From positions 62,001 to 126,000 of the forward strand of contig JAFVAU010000021.1 of the NCBI GenBank assembly GCA_017480345.1: DNA of 64,000 nucleotides, given 5' to 3'. The notes beneath the pieces were generated by a model that did no database searches, was not told where the DNA came from, and was given only the letters and a program-made list of their open reading frames with translations. Positions 26,699 through 35,612 of the stretch are shown here, one piece after another. The DNA comes from Bacteroidales bacterium. Its GTDB lineage: Bacteria; Bacteroidota; Bacteroidia; Bacteroidales; UBA932. Numbering within the stretch: the stretch's first letter is position 1; each line of letters begins with the position of its first letter. A program made the translations under genes and the position numbers.

Positions 26699-27310
26699 AT
26701 GGCTATTAAATTCCAATACAATAAAACATCGCTGACGGAACTGGGCAAGCAGCTCAAGATCCGGCAGGGAGCCCTCCCCACCCTTCAGAACAAGGAGAGC
26801 GCCCTTCGGCTGGAGGTCCGAAAGGCCAAGGCCGACAGCGAGCGTTTGGTTGCAGACTTGGAAGCCGCCCTACAGCGTTATGATTACCTGGCGTCCCTCT
26901 GGAATGAGTTCGAGCCCGGTCTCATTGCCATCACGGATGTAGACCTGTACACCAAGAAAGTGGCCGGCGTGAAGACGCCCGCCCTGGGAGAGATTCATTA
27001 CCAGATCAAACCTTTCAACGCCTTTGTGAAACCGGCCTGGTTCGCAGACGGAGTAAGGATTCTCAAGGAGCTCAGCCGCCTGGGAATAGAATCCGAGGTG
27101 TACCTGGAAAAAGCCCGCATCCTGGATTACAACCGCCGCAAGACCACCCAGAAGGTGAATCTGTATGAAAAAGTGCAGATCCCCGGTTACCAGGAAGCCA
27201 TCCGCAAGATCAAGCGCTATATGGAGGACGAGGAGAACCTCTCCAAGGCCTCTTCCAAGATTGTGAAAAAACGCCATGCAGAGGAGGAGGAGGCCTCAGA
27301 GAACGTATGA
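26699..27310 (+). CDS. atpD: V-type ATPase subunit D (central rotor shaft)
   Basis: This 203-residue, largely alpha-helical protein has two long helical segments (about residues 15-60 and 150-195) and the T-Q-K-V-N-L-Y-E-K-V-Q-I-P motif near residue 155, conserved in V/A-ATPase D subunits. It transmits rotation between the A3B3 head and the membrane ring. Subunit F, its usual partner, is not encoded in the operon. The stop codon overlaps the subunit I start (ATGA). Confidence 0.94.
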   Translation: MAIKFQYNKTSLTELGKQLKIRQGALPTLQNKESALRLEVRKAKADSERLVADLEAALQRYDYLASLWNEFEPGLIAITDVDLYTKKVAGVKTPALGEIHYQIKPFNAFVKPAWFADGVRILKELSRLGIESEVYLEKARILDYNRRKTTQKVNLYEKVQIPGYQEAIRKIKRYMEDEENLSKASSKIVKKRHAEEEEASENV

Positions 27311-29103
27311 TTACTCCCATGACCAAATACTCCTTCATTCTGCTGAACGGAGAGCAGGAGAACCTGCTGGAGAAAATCCAGGAACTGGGGCTGATGGATA
27401 TTACCCGCAGCGTAAAACCCGTGGATGCAAAATCCCACGAGTATGCCGGAGAACTCGATCTGATAGACGGCCTTCTCAAAGCCATCAACAAAATTGAACT
27501 GCCGGAGGGAACCAAGGAAATTCCCTACGAGGGAGAAGGCACGGAAGACCCCATCCGTACGGCCGGCGGCATCCTCATGTACTATTCCGAGGTAACAAAC
27601 AATATCAAGACCCAGGAAAAGGAAGTGAGGGATCTCGCCATCTGGGGAGAATACGACAAAACCCAGCTCTCCCAGCTGGAAGAAGCCGGAGTGCCCATCC
27701 ACTTCCACGTGCTTAGCAACAAGAAGTTTCAGGAAGAATGGAAGGACAGCTTCGCCATAGTGGAAGCCGGAAGGGACGCTTCCAACGTCTACTTTTTAGT
27801 GGCCGGAGAAGACACGCTCCCCGGAGAAATCCCCACGCCCAAGGATGACATTTCCCAAGCGAAGGCAAAACTGCAGACAGAGCGGCAAAACCTGGAACAA
27901 CTGCAAGGGGTTATCCTGTACATGAAGCAGTTCATCCCGGACCTCTTGGAATACAGGAAGGAAGTCTGCGGCAAGCTGGATTTGCATCTGGCAAGCGTAG
28001 CGGCCGTTCCCGCTGCAGAAGACACCATCGTCACGCTGGTGGGTTACGCCCCCACGGAAAACGAGGCAGCCATCTGCGAATCTTTGGACCAGATGGACCT
28101 TGTATACCTGAAAGAAGCGGCCAAGGCACAGGACAACCCGCCCGTGAAACTACGTAACAACTGGTTTGCCCGGCAGTTCGAAGTCCTCACGGACATGTAC
28201 GGCCGTCCCGTCTACGACGAGTTTGACCCTACGCCCATCCTGGGGCCCTTCTTCCTGCTGTTCTTCGCCATGTGTATGGGAGATGCCGGCTATGGCATCC
28301 TCCTGGTACTTATCGGCTGGTTCCTCAAAAAGAAAGTCCCCTCCATGTCCGATATGGCCCCCCTGGTGATGATGCTGGGCGTGGGAACCTTCCTGGTGGG
28401 TATCGTACTGCATACCTTCTTCGGCATAGACCTTTATAAGGCCGCCTGGGTGCCGGAGGGGCTCAAGGGCTTCATGATCAGCGGAAATATCGCCGGCTAC
28501 GACGCACAGATGGTGCTGGCCGTCGGCGTGGGTATCTTCCACATCTGCCTGGCCTTGGTGGTGAAGGCCATCTGCTACACCCAGCGCTTCGGCTTCCTCA
28601 AGAGTCTGGGCACCTGGGGCTGGACGCTCCTGATTGTGGGCACCATCATCATTGCAGGACTGGCCCTGCTGGGTGTTATTGACAAGCCTATGGTTAAGAT
28701 TCTCATGATTGCCTTGGGCATTGTGTCCGGCCTGGGAATCTTCATTCTCAACGACCTCCATCGCAACCCGCTCCTGAACTTCGGCTCCGGCCTGTGGGAT
28801 ACCTACAACACCGTGACCGGCCTCATGGGAGACGTCCTCAGCTACCTGCGTCTATATGCGCTGGGTCTGGCGGGCGGTATGCTGGGCAGCACCTTCAACC
28901 TGCTGGCCGGCATGACGCTGGACATCCCCGTCCCCGGAGTGAACTGGCTGCTGTTTGCCTTTATCCTTATCATCGGCCATACGCTCAACCTGGCCCTGTC
29001 CTGCCTGGGCGCTTTTGTGCACCCGCTCCGCCTTACCTTTGTGGAGTACTTCAAGAACAGCGGCTTTGAAGGCACCGGCCGTTTTTACAGACCTTTGAAA
29101 TAA
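27307..29103 (+). CDS. atpI: V-type ATPase subunit I (membrane stator, a-subunit homologue)
   Basis: This 598-residue protein has a soluble N-terminal half with a coiled coil (about residues 170-215) and a C-terminal membrane half with about seven or eight helices starting near F-F-L-L-F-F-A-M-C-M-G-D-A-G-Y-G (about residue 316). S-Y-L-R-L-Y-A-L-G-L-A-G (about residues 513-524) carries the conserved arginine of the ion channel, and G-H-T-L-N-L-A-L-S-C-L-G-A-F-V-H follows. It forms the ion half-channels against the K ring. The ATG overlaps the D stop; the K gene follows 24 nt later. Confidence 0.95.
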   Translation: MITPMTKYSFILLNGEQENLLEKIQELGLMDITRSVKPVDAKSHEYAGELDLIDGLLKAINKIELPEGTKEIPYEGEGTEDPIRTAGGILMYYSEVTNNIKTQEKEVRDLAIWGEYDKTQLSQLEEAGVPIHFHVLSNKKFQEEWKDSFAIVEAGRDASNVYFLVAGEDTLPGEIPTPKDDISQAKAKLQTERQNLEQLQGVILYMKQFIPDLLEYRKEVCGKLDLHLASVAAVPAAEDTIVTLVGYAPTENEAAICESLDQMDLVYLKEAAKAQDNPPVKLRNNWFARQFEVLTDMYGRPVYDEFDPTPILGPFFLLFFAMCMGDAGYGILLVLIGWFLKKKVPSMSDMAPLVMMLGVGTFLVGIVLHTFFGIDLYKAAWVPEGLKGFMISGNIAGYDAQMVLAVGVGIFHICLALVVKAICYTQRFGFLKSLGTWGWTLLIVGTIIIAGLALLGVIDKPMVKILMIALGIVSGLGIFILNDLHRNPLLNFGSGLWDTYNTVTGLMGDVLSYLRLYALGLAGGMLGSTFNLLAGMTLDIPVPGVNWLLFAFILIIGHTLNLALSCLGAFVHPLRLTFVEYFKNSGFEGTGRFYRPLK

Positions 29104-29118
29104 ACAACAAATAAATAA

Positions 29119-29550
<432 letters not shown>

Positions 29551-29567
29551 GCCAAAAACTCAGAACA

Positions 29568-29599
29568 AAAAACAGCTGGCTCACCGGTCAGCTGTTTTT
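29568..29599 (+). terminator. Terminator of the V-type ATPase operon
   Basis: An 11-bp stem, aaaaacagctg with cagctgttttt, encloses gctcaccggt and ends in a T run. It lies between the ATPase K stop and the next gene on the same strand (ATG at 29614). Confidence 0.88.
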
Positions 29600-29613
29600 A
29601 ATTTCATCAAGCC

Positions 29614-30339
29614 ATGTCCTTCGACAAAAAAGCCGTCGGTCCCCGCCCTCCCCGCATCGTCAGTGCGGAAACCATGCTCGCTGCCATCCGGGAACTGGGC
29701 ATCGTCCCCTTTTTCCAGAATGTTGTCCCGGGCTATTCCATCGAGGAAATGACTGCCCCCGAGTACTGGTTCGACACACAGGAAAACCTCTCCCAAACAC
29801 CCTGGGACTGGAAAATCCCCTGCGTCCAGAGCGGAGAAATCGCCTATGGAAAGTTCCTTCTGGGCGGAAAGGCTGCCTTCGCCACCGTTCAGTGGTATAG
29901 GGAACTGCGCAACTATCGGCAGGCGCAGGACAAATATCGGCCCGATGAGGTCCAACAGAAGATTCTGGCTTTCCTGAAAGAAAACGGCAGCGTGGGCATC
30001 AAGGACATCCGCGGCCTCCTGAATATCAAGAAAGGGCAGGCCGATACTCTGGTAACCCGCTTGATGATGCAATGCCGCCTCGTTACCGGAGACATCACCC
30101 GCGTATACCGCGGAGAAGACCTCCACTACAACGGCTGGCAGGTTTCCAGTTTCTGCGCCCCGGAGGAACTGTTTGACGGCGGCACGCCCTTCGCCGCCTT
30201 TCCGGGCTTTCCTTTCCGGGAGGAGGCCGGGCTGGAAGTGAACCATTCGCCGGAAGAGTCTTCCCGGCTGCTGAAGGAAAGAATCCGCATCCTGCATCCC
30301 GAGGCTACAGACAGGCAGATAGAAAAATTGCTGGGCTAA
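29614..30339 (+). CDS. Conserved AlkZ-related winged-helix protein
   Basis: This 241-residue protein resembles a group of Bacteroidetes proteins named AlkZ-related, distant relatives of the AlkZ/YcaQ DNA glycosylases that unhook interstrand crosslinks. Visible segments are P-E-Y-W-F-D-T-Q-E-N-L-S-Q-T-P-W-D-W-K (about residues 49-67), I-A-Y-G-K-F-L-L-G-G-K-A-A-F-A-T, and a winged-helix-like part over about 108-150 (K-I-L-A-F-L-K-E-N-G-S-V-G-I-K-D-I-R). I cannot identify AlkZ's catalytic Q-x-Q/D motif with confidence, so a glycosylase activity is not claimed. The start lies 15 nt after the ATPase terminator. The 3' end overlaps the convergent yggS gene by 4 nt. Confidence 0.6.
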   Translation: MSFDKKAVGPRPPRIVSAETMLAAIRELGIVPFFQNVVPGYSIEEMTAPEYWFDTQENLSQTPWDWKIPCVQSGEIAYGKFLLGGKAAFATVQWYRELRNYRQAQDKYRPDEVQQKILAFLKENGSVGIKDIRGLLNIKKGQADTLVTRLMMQCRLVTGDITRVYRGEDLHYNGWQVSSFCAPEELFDGGTPFAAFPGFPFREEAGLEVNHSPEESSRLLKERIRILHPEATDRQIEKLLG

Positions 30340-30989
30340 TATTCCCGGGGGCCGAAGATGTCCGTGCCGATGCGCACCATCGTGGCCCCATGCCTCACGG
30401 CAATGGGCCAGTCCCCAGACATCCCGATAGACAAGATATCAAAGCCTTCCATTCCGGAGGCTTTGATTCTTTTATACAGCGCCTCAATCCGCTCGAAATC
30501 CCTCTCCACCACCTCCATATCATCCGTATTGGTAGCCATTCCCATCAAGCCTCTGATACGTATATTAGCAATCGGAGAAGGTGTGTCTTCGCAGATAGCT
30601 ATTATCTCTTCCTCTGAAAAGCCTTGCTTGGACTCTTCGGCCCCGAGATGGAGCTCCAGAAGGACATCCACTACCCTGCCGTTCTCAAACGCCCATCTGC
30701 TGATGGCTTCCATGAGATGCAGGGAATCTACGGACTGGACCAGCGACACATAGGGCAGCACCAGCTTGAGCTTGTTGGTCTGCAGATGGCCGATATAATG
30801 CCACTGCACGTCCGAGGGCATCTGCGGCACTTTGGCCGCCAACTCCTGCGGACGGCTCTCCGCAAAGATGCGCTGCCCCGCGTCGTACGCCTCCCTGAGC
30901 CTTTCCACCGGGTGGAATTTAGAAACCGCCACCAGTTTCACGTCTGATGGCAAAACGCTATTAAAGTATTCTATTTGTTCTACTATCAT
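30336..30989 (-). CDS. YggS-family pyridoxal-phosphate homeostasis protein
   Basis: This 217-residue protein is the single-domain alanine-racemase-like barrel of the YggS/PLPBP family. The PLP lysine lies in L-V-A-V-S-K-F-H-P (about residues 19-27, Lys near 24), and W-H-Y-I-G-H-L-Q-T-N-K (about 64-74), S-I-G-M-S-G-D-W and V-R-I-G-T-D-I-F-G-P-R (C-terminus) are the family's phosphate-binding and signature segments. The frame is open well upstream, but that part is repetitive intergenic sequence; ATG at 30989 (M-I-V-E-Q-I-E-Y-F) is the start. The protein holds and buffers PLP and has no known enzyme activity. Confidence 0.92.
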   Translation of the reverse strand: MIVEQIEYFNSVLPSDVKLVAVSKFHPVERLREAYDAGQRIFAESRPQELAAKVPQMPSDVQWHYIGHLQTNKLKLVLPYVSLVQSVDSLHLMEAISRWAFENGRVVDVLLELHLGAEESKQGFSEEEIIAICEDTPSPIANIRIRGLMGMATNTDDMEVVERDFERIEALYKRIKASGMEGFDILSIGMSGDWPIAVRHGATMVRIGTDIFGPREY

Positions 30990-31007
30990 ATAAATCCACT
31001 TGAAAGT

Positions 31008-31038
31008 CCCTCCCCCGAGGGGAGGGGTTTCGGGAGGG
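31008..31038. repeat. GC-rich inverted repeat between yggS and yidC
   Basis: ccctcccc-cga-ggggaggg (31008-31026) is a palindrome, followed by a further cgggagggg (31031-31039). The C/G-run-rich composition resembles the GGGAGGGG blocks in the cores of the hairpin repeats at 924 and 40119, but the rest does not match. It lies directly upstream of the yggS start codon on that gene's strand. Function unknown. Confidence 0.55.
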
Positions 31039-31056
31039 GTAACGTGCGAAACTATA

Positions 31057-31100
31057 AGCAAAAGAAAGGGGGGGACGTTAACGTCTCCCCTTCTTTTGCT
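31057..31100 (-). terminator. Palindrome spanning the yidC stop codon, likely terminator
   Basis: agcaaaagaa...gacgtt (31057-31079) pairs with aacgtc...ttcttttgct (31080-31100), with two small gaps. The yidC stop codon (31078-31080) sits at the dyad centre, so one arm is coding and encodes the Lys/Arg-rich C-terminus. There is no clean T tract after the hairpin on the minus strand, so termination is probable but not sure. Confidence 0.55.
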
Positions 31101-32964
31101 TTTCCATCTCCCGCTGCAGGCGCTGGGCTTCTTCCAGGCGCTGCTGCCACTTGCTCTTGGGCATGGGCTTGTTCTCCTTCTCTGCCGCCGCCACCTTGGC
31201 CAGAACGGCATCCGGCTTCACAATCCACTTGCGGATGATAAAGGTCTCCACCATGGTAATGAGGTTGCTCAGCAGGTAGTAGTAACTAAGACCGCTGGAG
31301 AGGCTGTTACAGATGAAGAACATCATGATGGGCATCATGTACAGGCTCATGGCCTGCATCATCTTGGCATTGGGGTCATTGCCCGTGCTCTGGTTCTGCA
31401 TGGTAATCTTGGAGTAGAAGAACATGGACAGAGCCATCAGGAGGGCGAAGAGGGAGATGTGGTCCATTCCCAGGATGCTGGTGCCCCAGTGGATGATGTC
31501 GTCATAGGCGCTCAGGTCCTCGGCCCAGAGGAAAGGCTGCTGACGCAGCTGGATGGAGGCCGGGAAGAAGCGGAACATGGCCCAGAGGATAGGCATCTGC
31601 AGGAGCATGGGCAGACAGCCGCCCATAGGCGACACCCCAGCCTTCTTGTACAGGGCCATGGTCTCCTGCTGCTTTTTCATGGCATCCTCCTGCTTGGGAT
31701 ACTTGGCGTTAATCTTGTCCATATAGGGCTTGAGCGCCTGCATCTTGGCACTGGAGGAATAGCTCTTGTACGCAAACGGCAGCACCACAATCTTGATGAA
31801 AATGGTCATCAGAAGGATGATGATACCATAGCTGGAGATGAACTTGGACAGCCAGTCAAAGAGCGGGATAATCACGTACTTGGTGAATACGCCGATGATC
31901 TTTCCACCCAGCGGAATCACCTTCTCGTAGGCATGGTTGTACGCCTTCAGGCCCTTATAATCATTAGGGCCGAAGTAAAACTCAAAGGGCAGTGACACCT
32001 CCTGCACGCCGCGGGGCGTATTTACGGCCGATCGCATGGCGGCATGGCAGTTCATGAGGTCGTGGGAGGCATCCTCCTTGGGAACGAAGTCGATGGCGAA
32101 GTCTCCGAAGGTGAAGTTCTCCGGGGCACGCATGATGGCGCTGAAGAACTGCTGCTGGAAAGCGAACCACTCGATGTTGTTGGAGAAACGCTTCTCCCCC
32201 TTCCGGCCGTTGCCGATGTTGGCAGGCTTGTTGTCGTCCGGGAAATAGTAGTTCAGGCGGGAATACTGCGTCTCGTTCTTGTAGCCCTTCTCCATCCGGG
32301 GCAAGGTGGCGTCGAAATAGACATCCACGCTGCCGGAGGAGCGCTGGAACGGAAGGTTCACCAGCGTAAGCGTTTCGTTGACGGAATAGGAATCCTTCAG
32401 GAGGGTGTATTTCTGCTCGATGTAGCCGCCTTCCTGCAGGGGCAGGCGCATCACCACCGTGCTGTCCGAAGAAGCCTCCGGAATGTACTGGAAGGTGAAT
32501 TTGCGCGTATCGATGGCCGACGGGGCATACACCACATAACCCAGTTCCGACTTGCCGGCCTGAAGCAGGTATACCGGATCCTTCTCATAGGTGAAATAAT
32601 CCTTCACCATCACGGAATAAGGCTGGGCGCCCCGGGTGGTGAACACCACCTCCAACTTCTCGTTGGACAGGGTGATGAGCTTTTCCTCGGCGCGGGCGGC
32701 CAGATTCAGCAGGGAGTCTGAATAAACGGGAGCCACAGGGGCGACGGCCTGCTGGGAAAGCGAATCGGCCTTGGCGGCCTCCTGAGGATGCTCTGCGCGC
32801 CAGATGCTGTCCTGCTGCCACTGGGCATACGCCTCCGCGGCGGCGATGGAATCCAGCTGGGCCTGATACTCCTGCTGCTTTCTCTGCTGACGGGACTGAT
32901 AGCCCATGAAGCCCATCATGATGAGGGCAATCAGGACAAAGCCGATGATTGAATTCTTGTCCAT
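31078..32964 (-). CDS. yidC: Membrane protein insertase YidC
   Basis: This 628-residue insertase has an N-terminal membrane anchor (I-I-G-F-V-L-I-A-L-I-M-M-G-F, about residues 5-18), a large periplasmic beta-sandwich (about 60-355) and the conserved five-helix core from about residue 365. Core motifs include P-F-A-Y-K-S-Y-S-S-S-A-K-M, S-P-M-G-G-C-L-P-M-L-L-Q-M-P-I and the final S-S-G-L-S-Y-Y-Y-L-L-S-N. The C-terminus is strongly basic (K-Q-K-K-G-R-R), suited to ribosome contact. It inserts and folds inner-membrane proteins with or without SecYEG. It is 3 nt downstream of the DUF349 gene and probably co-transcribed. Confidence 0.96.
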   Translation of the reverse strand: MDKNSIIGFVLIALIMMGFMGYQSRQQRKQQEYQAQLDSIAAAEAYAQWQQDSIWRAEHPQEAAKADSLSQQAVAPVAPVYSDSLLNLAARAEEKLITLSNEKLEVVFTTRGAQPYSVMVKDYFTYEKDPVYLLQAGKSELGYVVYAPSAIDTRKFTFQYIPEASSDSTVVMRLPLQEGGYIEQKYTLLKDSYSVNETLTLVNLPFQRSSGSVDVYFDATLPRMEKGYKNETQYSRLNYYFPDDNKPANIGNGRKGEKRFSNNIEWFAFQQQFFSAIMRAPENFTFGDFAIDFVPKEDASHDLMNCHAAMRSAVNTPRGVQEVSLPFEFYFGPNDYKGLKAYNHAYEKVIPLGGKIIGVFTKYVIIPLFDWLSKFISSYGIIILLMTIFIKIVVLPFAYKSYSSSAKMQALKPYMDKINAKYPKQEDAMKKQQETMALYKKAGVSPMGGCLPMLLQMPILWAMFRFFPASIQLRQQPFLWAEDLSAYDDIIHWGTSILGMDHISLFALLMALSMFFYSKITMQNQSTGNDPNAKMMQAMSLYMMPIMMFFICNSLSSGLSYYYLLSNLITMVETFIIRKWIVKPDAVLAKVAAAEKENKPMPKSKWQQRLEEAQRLQREMEKQKKGRR

Positions 32965-32967
32965 AGC

Positions 32968-34821
32968 CTACTCCTGTCCCTCCTGGGCTTCCTTGGCGCG
33001 AATCTGGGCCTTGAGCTCTTCCAGCTTCACCTTGGCGGCGTCGATACGCTCCTGCATCTGGGCCTTAAGTTTCTCCGCGCCCTTGGAAAGGCCGAAGAAG
33101 CCGATGTTGTTCTCGTAGGTCTGAATCTCCTGCTGGAGGGCGTTGAACTGCTCCTTGAGCTTGTCTTTCTCGCTCAGGGGACGACGCTCTCCTCCGCGGG
33201 AGCCGCCGTTGCCGGAGGTTCTGGGGAACTTCTCCTGCATGGCCTCGCGGTACTGGGCCTGGATCTTGTCCTTCTCCTTGAAGGGGACGAAACCAATCTC
33301 GTTCCACTTGGCGGCGAAGTCCTTGGCGGCCTGAGCGTCGGTGGCGGCATCGGCCGGAACATAGGCCTTGATTTCCTCGATGAGGGCCTTCTTGGCCGTA
33401 AGGTTGGCACCCAGGGAGCCGGGGCCGTCGGGACGGTTGTCACGGGCGGTGAAGAAGGTGTCGCAGGCAGCGCGGAAACGCTTCCAGATCTGCTCGCTCT
33501 TCTTGCGCGGCACGGCGCCAATCTCCTTCCACTGTTTCTGCAGCTCGATGAAACGGTCTCCGGTAGCCTTCCAGTCCGTGCTGTCCTTCAGGGATTCGGC
33601 CTCCTGGATGATGGCCATCTTCTTCTCCAGGTTGGCGTTCATGGAGTCCTTGAACTCCGTGAAGGAGGCGCGCTTGCGCTCGAAGAACTTGTCGCAGGCG
33701 GCGCGGAAACGGTCATAGACCTTCTGGTTCTCCTTGCGCGTAGCAAAGCCGATGGTGCGCCACTTGGCCTGGATTTCCTCAATCTGCTTGGAGAGGGCGT
33801 TCCACTCGGTGGAGGAGGTGATTTCCTTCCCGGCGATGGCTTCCACCTCTTCGCAGAGGGCCGTCTTGGCTTCCAGGTTCTGGGCCTGCTGCTCCTTGAG
33901 GCCCTCGAAATGGGCCTGGTATTTCTTGTTGATGACGGAGGTGGCGGCGCGGAAACGCTCCCAAATCTCGTCACGGAATTCCTTGGCCACGGGGCCCAGG
34001 TCCTTCCACTGCTCGTGGAGTTTCTGGAGCTCCTTGAAGGCTTCCACCACATTGTCATCCTCGGCAAGGGCTTCGGCGGCTTCGCAGAAGGCCGTCTTGG
34101 CCTCCAGGTTCTTCTTGAAGTCCAGGTCCCTCAGTTCGCGGTTGATGTCCACCAGGTCGTAGAACTTGGTCACATACAACTGATAGGTGTCATTGACGTC
34201 GCGGAAGTTCTGCTGGGGCACGGGACCCACTTCCCGCCAGCGGTTCTGGATATCCCGGAACTTGGGGAAGGCATCCTTCATGTCTCCGGGCTCTTCCACC
34301 AAGACCTTGAGCTCCTCGATGATGGACTGCTTTTTGCCCAGATTCTCTTCCCGCTGGGCATCCAGTTCCTTGTTGTACTCTGCACGCTCCTTCTTATAGG
34401 CCACATACAGGGACTTGAAACCGGCCTCGATGGCGGCAAACGGGCTCACAGGGCCGCTCTGCATGGGAACGGTCTGCTCCTCGGCAGGCGTATTTTCGTC
34501 GGGTTCATCCACGGCGGCGTCTTCCCCGGCTTCCGCCTTCTCCTTGGAAAGACGCTTATAAAAGGCCGATTTGATGGCTTCGGCCTCCTTGGACCGCTTC
34601 ATGCGGTCTTCACTTTCAGACAGACTTTGGAACAGACCGGACAGCTCGGCCAGGGTCTTCTCTGCAAAATTCACCACCTCTTCCTTTACCTCTTCCACGG
34701 TTTCTTTCACTGTCTCCACCGTTTCTTTCACCGTTTCCTGGACGGGGGAGACCACTTCCTGTTCCTGTTTGGCTACATCTGTGGTTTCTTCGTTCACCAC
34801 AGGCTTAATTTCTTCACTCAT
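32968..34821 (-). CDS. DUF349 repeat protein
   Basis: This 617-residue, highly charged, mostly helical protein contains about five DUF349 repeats. Each has a W-K/R-x-I/L/V-G-x-V/A-P core: R-W-R-E-V-G-P-V-P, Q-W-K-D-L-G-P-V-A, K-W-R-T-I-G-F-A-T, Q-W-K-E-I-G-A-V-P and K-W-N-E-I-G-F-V-P, spaced by about 70 residues. The N-terminal 60 residues are rich in Val-Lys-Glu-Thr (V-K-E-T-V-E-T-V-K-E-T-V-E-E-V) and look disordered or coiled. No signal peptide is visible, so it should be cytoplasmic. Its function is unknown. A good promoter lies at 34846-34876, and it leads into yidC with a TAGGCTATG junction. Confidence 0.88.
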   Translation of the reverse strand: MSEEIKPVVNEETTDVAKQEQEVVSPVQETVKETVETVKETVEEVKEEVVNFAEKTLAELSGLFQSLSESEDRMKRSKEAEAIKSAFYKRLSKEKAEAGEDAAVDEPDENTPAEEQTVPMQSGPVSPFAAIEAGFKSLYVAYKKERAEYNKELDAQREENLGKKQSIIEELKVLVEEPGDMKDAFPKFRDIQNRWREVGPVPQQNFRDVNDTYQLYVTKFYDLVDINRELRDLDFKKNLEAKTAFCEAAEALAEDDNVVEAFKELQKLHEQWKDLGPVAKEFRDEIWERFRAATSVINKKYQAHFEGLKEQQAQNLEAKTALCEEVEAIAGKEITSSTEWNALSKQIEEIQAKWRTIGFATRKENQKVYDRFRAACDKFFERKRASFTEFKDSMNANLEKKMAIIQEAESLKDSTDWKATGDRFIELQKQWKEIGAVPRKKSEQIWKRFRAACDTFFTARDNRPDGPGSLGANLTAKKALIEEIKAYVPADAATDAQAAKDFAAKWNEIGFVPFKEKDKIQAQYREAMQEKFPRTSGNGGSRGGERRPLSEKDKLKEQFNALQQEIQTYENNIGFFGLSKGAEKLKAQMQERIDAAKVKLEELKAQIRAKEAQEGQE

Positions 34822-34845
34822 AGTATTTAGTTTAACATTAGCTTA

Positions 34846-34876
34846 CAAATGTAGTTATAATCCTTTACTTTTCCAA
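34846..34876 (-). promoter_or_regulatory. Promoter of the DUF349-yidC operon
   Basis: Minus-strand TTG (34876-34874) and TACATTTG (34853-34846) are separated by 20 nt. The -33 box lies in the last codons of trmD, so this operon can be transcribed independently of trmD. The leader is about 20 nt. Confidence 0.7.
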
Positions 34877-35545
34877 CATCCCGGGCCTGCGCTCGCGCGT
34901 ACGCACCAAGGCCTGCTCGTCCTGCCAGGCCTGGATGAGCTTGGGATTGCCGCTCAGAAGCACCTCCGGCACCTTCCAGCCGTTGAAATCGGCCGGACGC
35001 GTATAGACAGGCGGAGACACCAGCCCATCCTGGAAGGAATCGCTCAGGGCCGATGTTTCGTCGGTGAGGACGCCCGGAATCAGGCGGATGATGCTGTCGG
35101 CCAGGAGGGCGGCGGGAATCTCTCCCCCGCTCACCACGAAGTCCCCCACGGAGATTTCCCGGGTGATGAGATGCTCTCGGATGCGCTCGTCAATGCCCTT
35201 GTAATGGCCGCAGAGGATGATGATGTTCTCCTTGAGGGACAGCTCGTTGGCAATTCCCTGGGTAAGGACTTCCCCGTCCGGAGCCATGTAGATGACCTCG
35301 TCATAGTGGCGCTGGGCCTGCAAATCCTTTATACAGTTGAACACCGGTTCCACCATCATCACCATGCCGGCGTCTCCGCCGTAGGAATAATCGTCCACCG
35401 TCTGGCGGCTGCCCAGTCCGTACTTTCTCAAATCATGAATGTGAATCTCCGTGAGGCCCTTCTTGACGGCCCTGGCCGGAATGGAAAAAGCCAGAGGGCT
35501 TTCCAGCAATTCCGGGACCACGCTGATAATGTCTATCCTTAGCAT
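34865..35545 (-). CDS. trmD: tRNA (guanine-37-N1)-methyltransferase
   Basis: This 226-residue SPOUT enzyme methylates G37 of tRNAs using S-adenosylmethionine, which prevents +1 frameshifting. M-L-R-I-D-I-I-S-V-V-P at the start, D-Y-S-Y-G-G-D-A-G-M-V-M (about residues 50-61), L-C-G-H-Y-K-G-I-D-E-R and I-S-V-G-D-F-V-V-S-G-G-E (trefoil-knot SAM site) are intact, as is the C-terminal P-P-V-Y-T-R-P. The frame is open upstream across the divergent promoter region; ATG at 35545 gives the normal length. A minus-strand TATTTTTG at 35572-35565 is its likely -7 box. Confidence 0.96.
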   Translation of the reverse strand: MLRIDIISVVPELLESPLAFSIPARAVKKGLTEIHIHDLRKYGLGSRQTVDDYSYGGDAGMVMMVEPVFNCIKDLQAQRHYDEVIYMAPDGEVLTQGIANELSLKENIIILCGHYKGIDERIREHLITREISVGDFVVSGGEIPAALLADSIIRLIPGVLTDETSALSDSFQDGLVSPPVYTRPADFNGWKVPEVLLSGNPKLIQAWQDEQALVRTRERRPGMLEK

Positions 35546-35585
35546 ACGATATCGGCTTGAAGTGCAAAAATACGAAAAATATCTG

Positions 35586-35593
35586 TATCTTTG
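35586..35593 (+). promoter_or_regulatory. -7 box of the serine dehydratase promoter
   Basis: TATCTTTG lies 19 nt before the sda start codon, in the divergent region shared with trmD. No -33 box with ideal spacing is seen. Confidence 0.55.
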
Positions 35594-35612
35594 CGCCTCA
35601 AAGCGCTTTCTT

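Noticed and set aside
29614..30339. Active AlkZ DNA glycosylase
   Set aside because: Only distant similarity; the catalytic motif could not be identified, so it is listed as AlkZ-related only.
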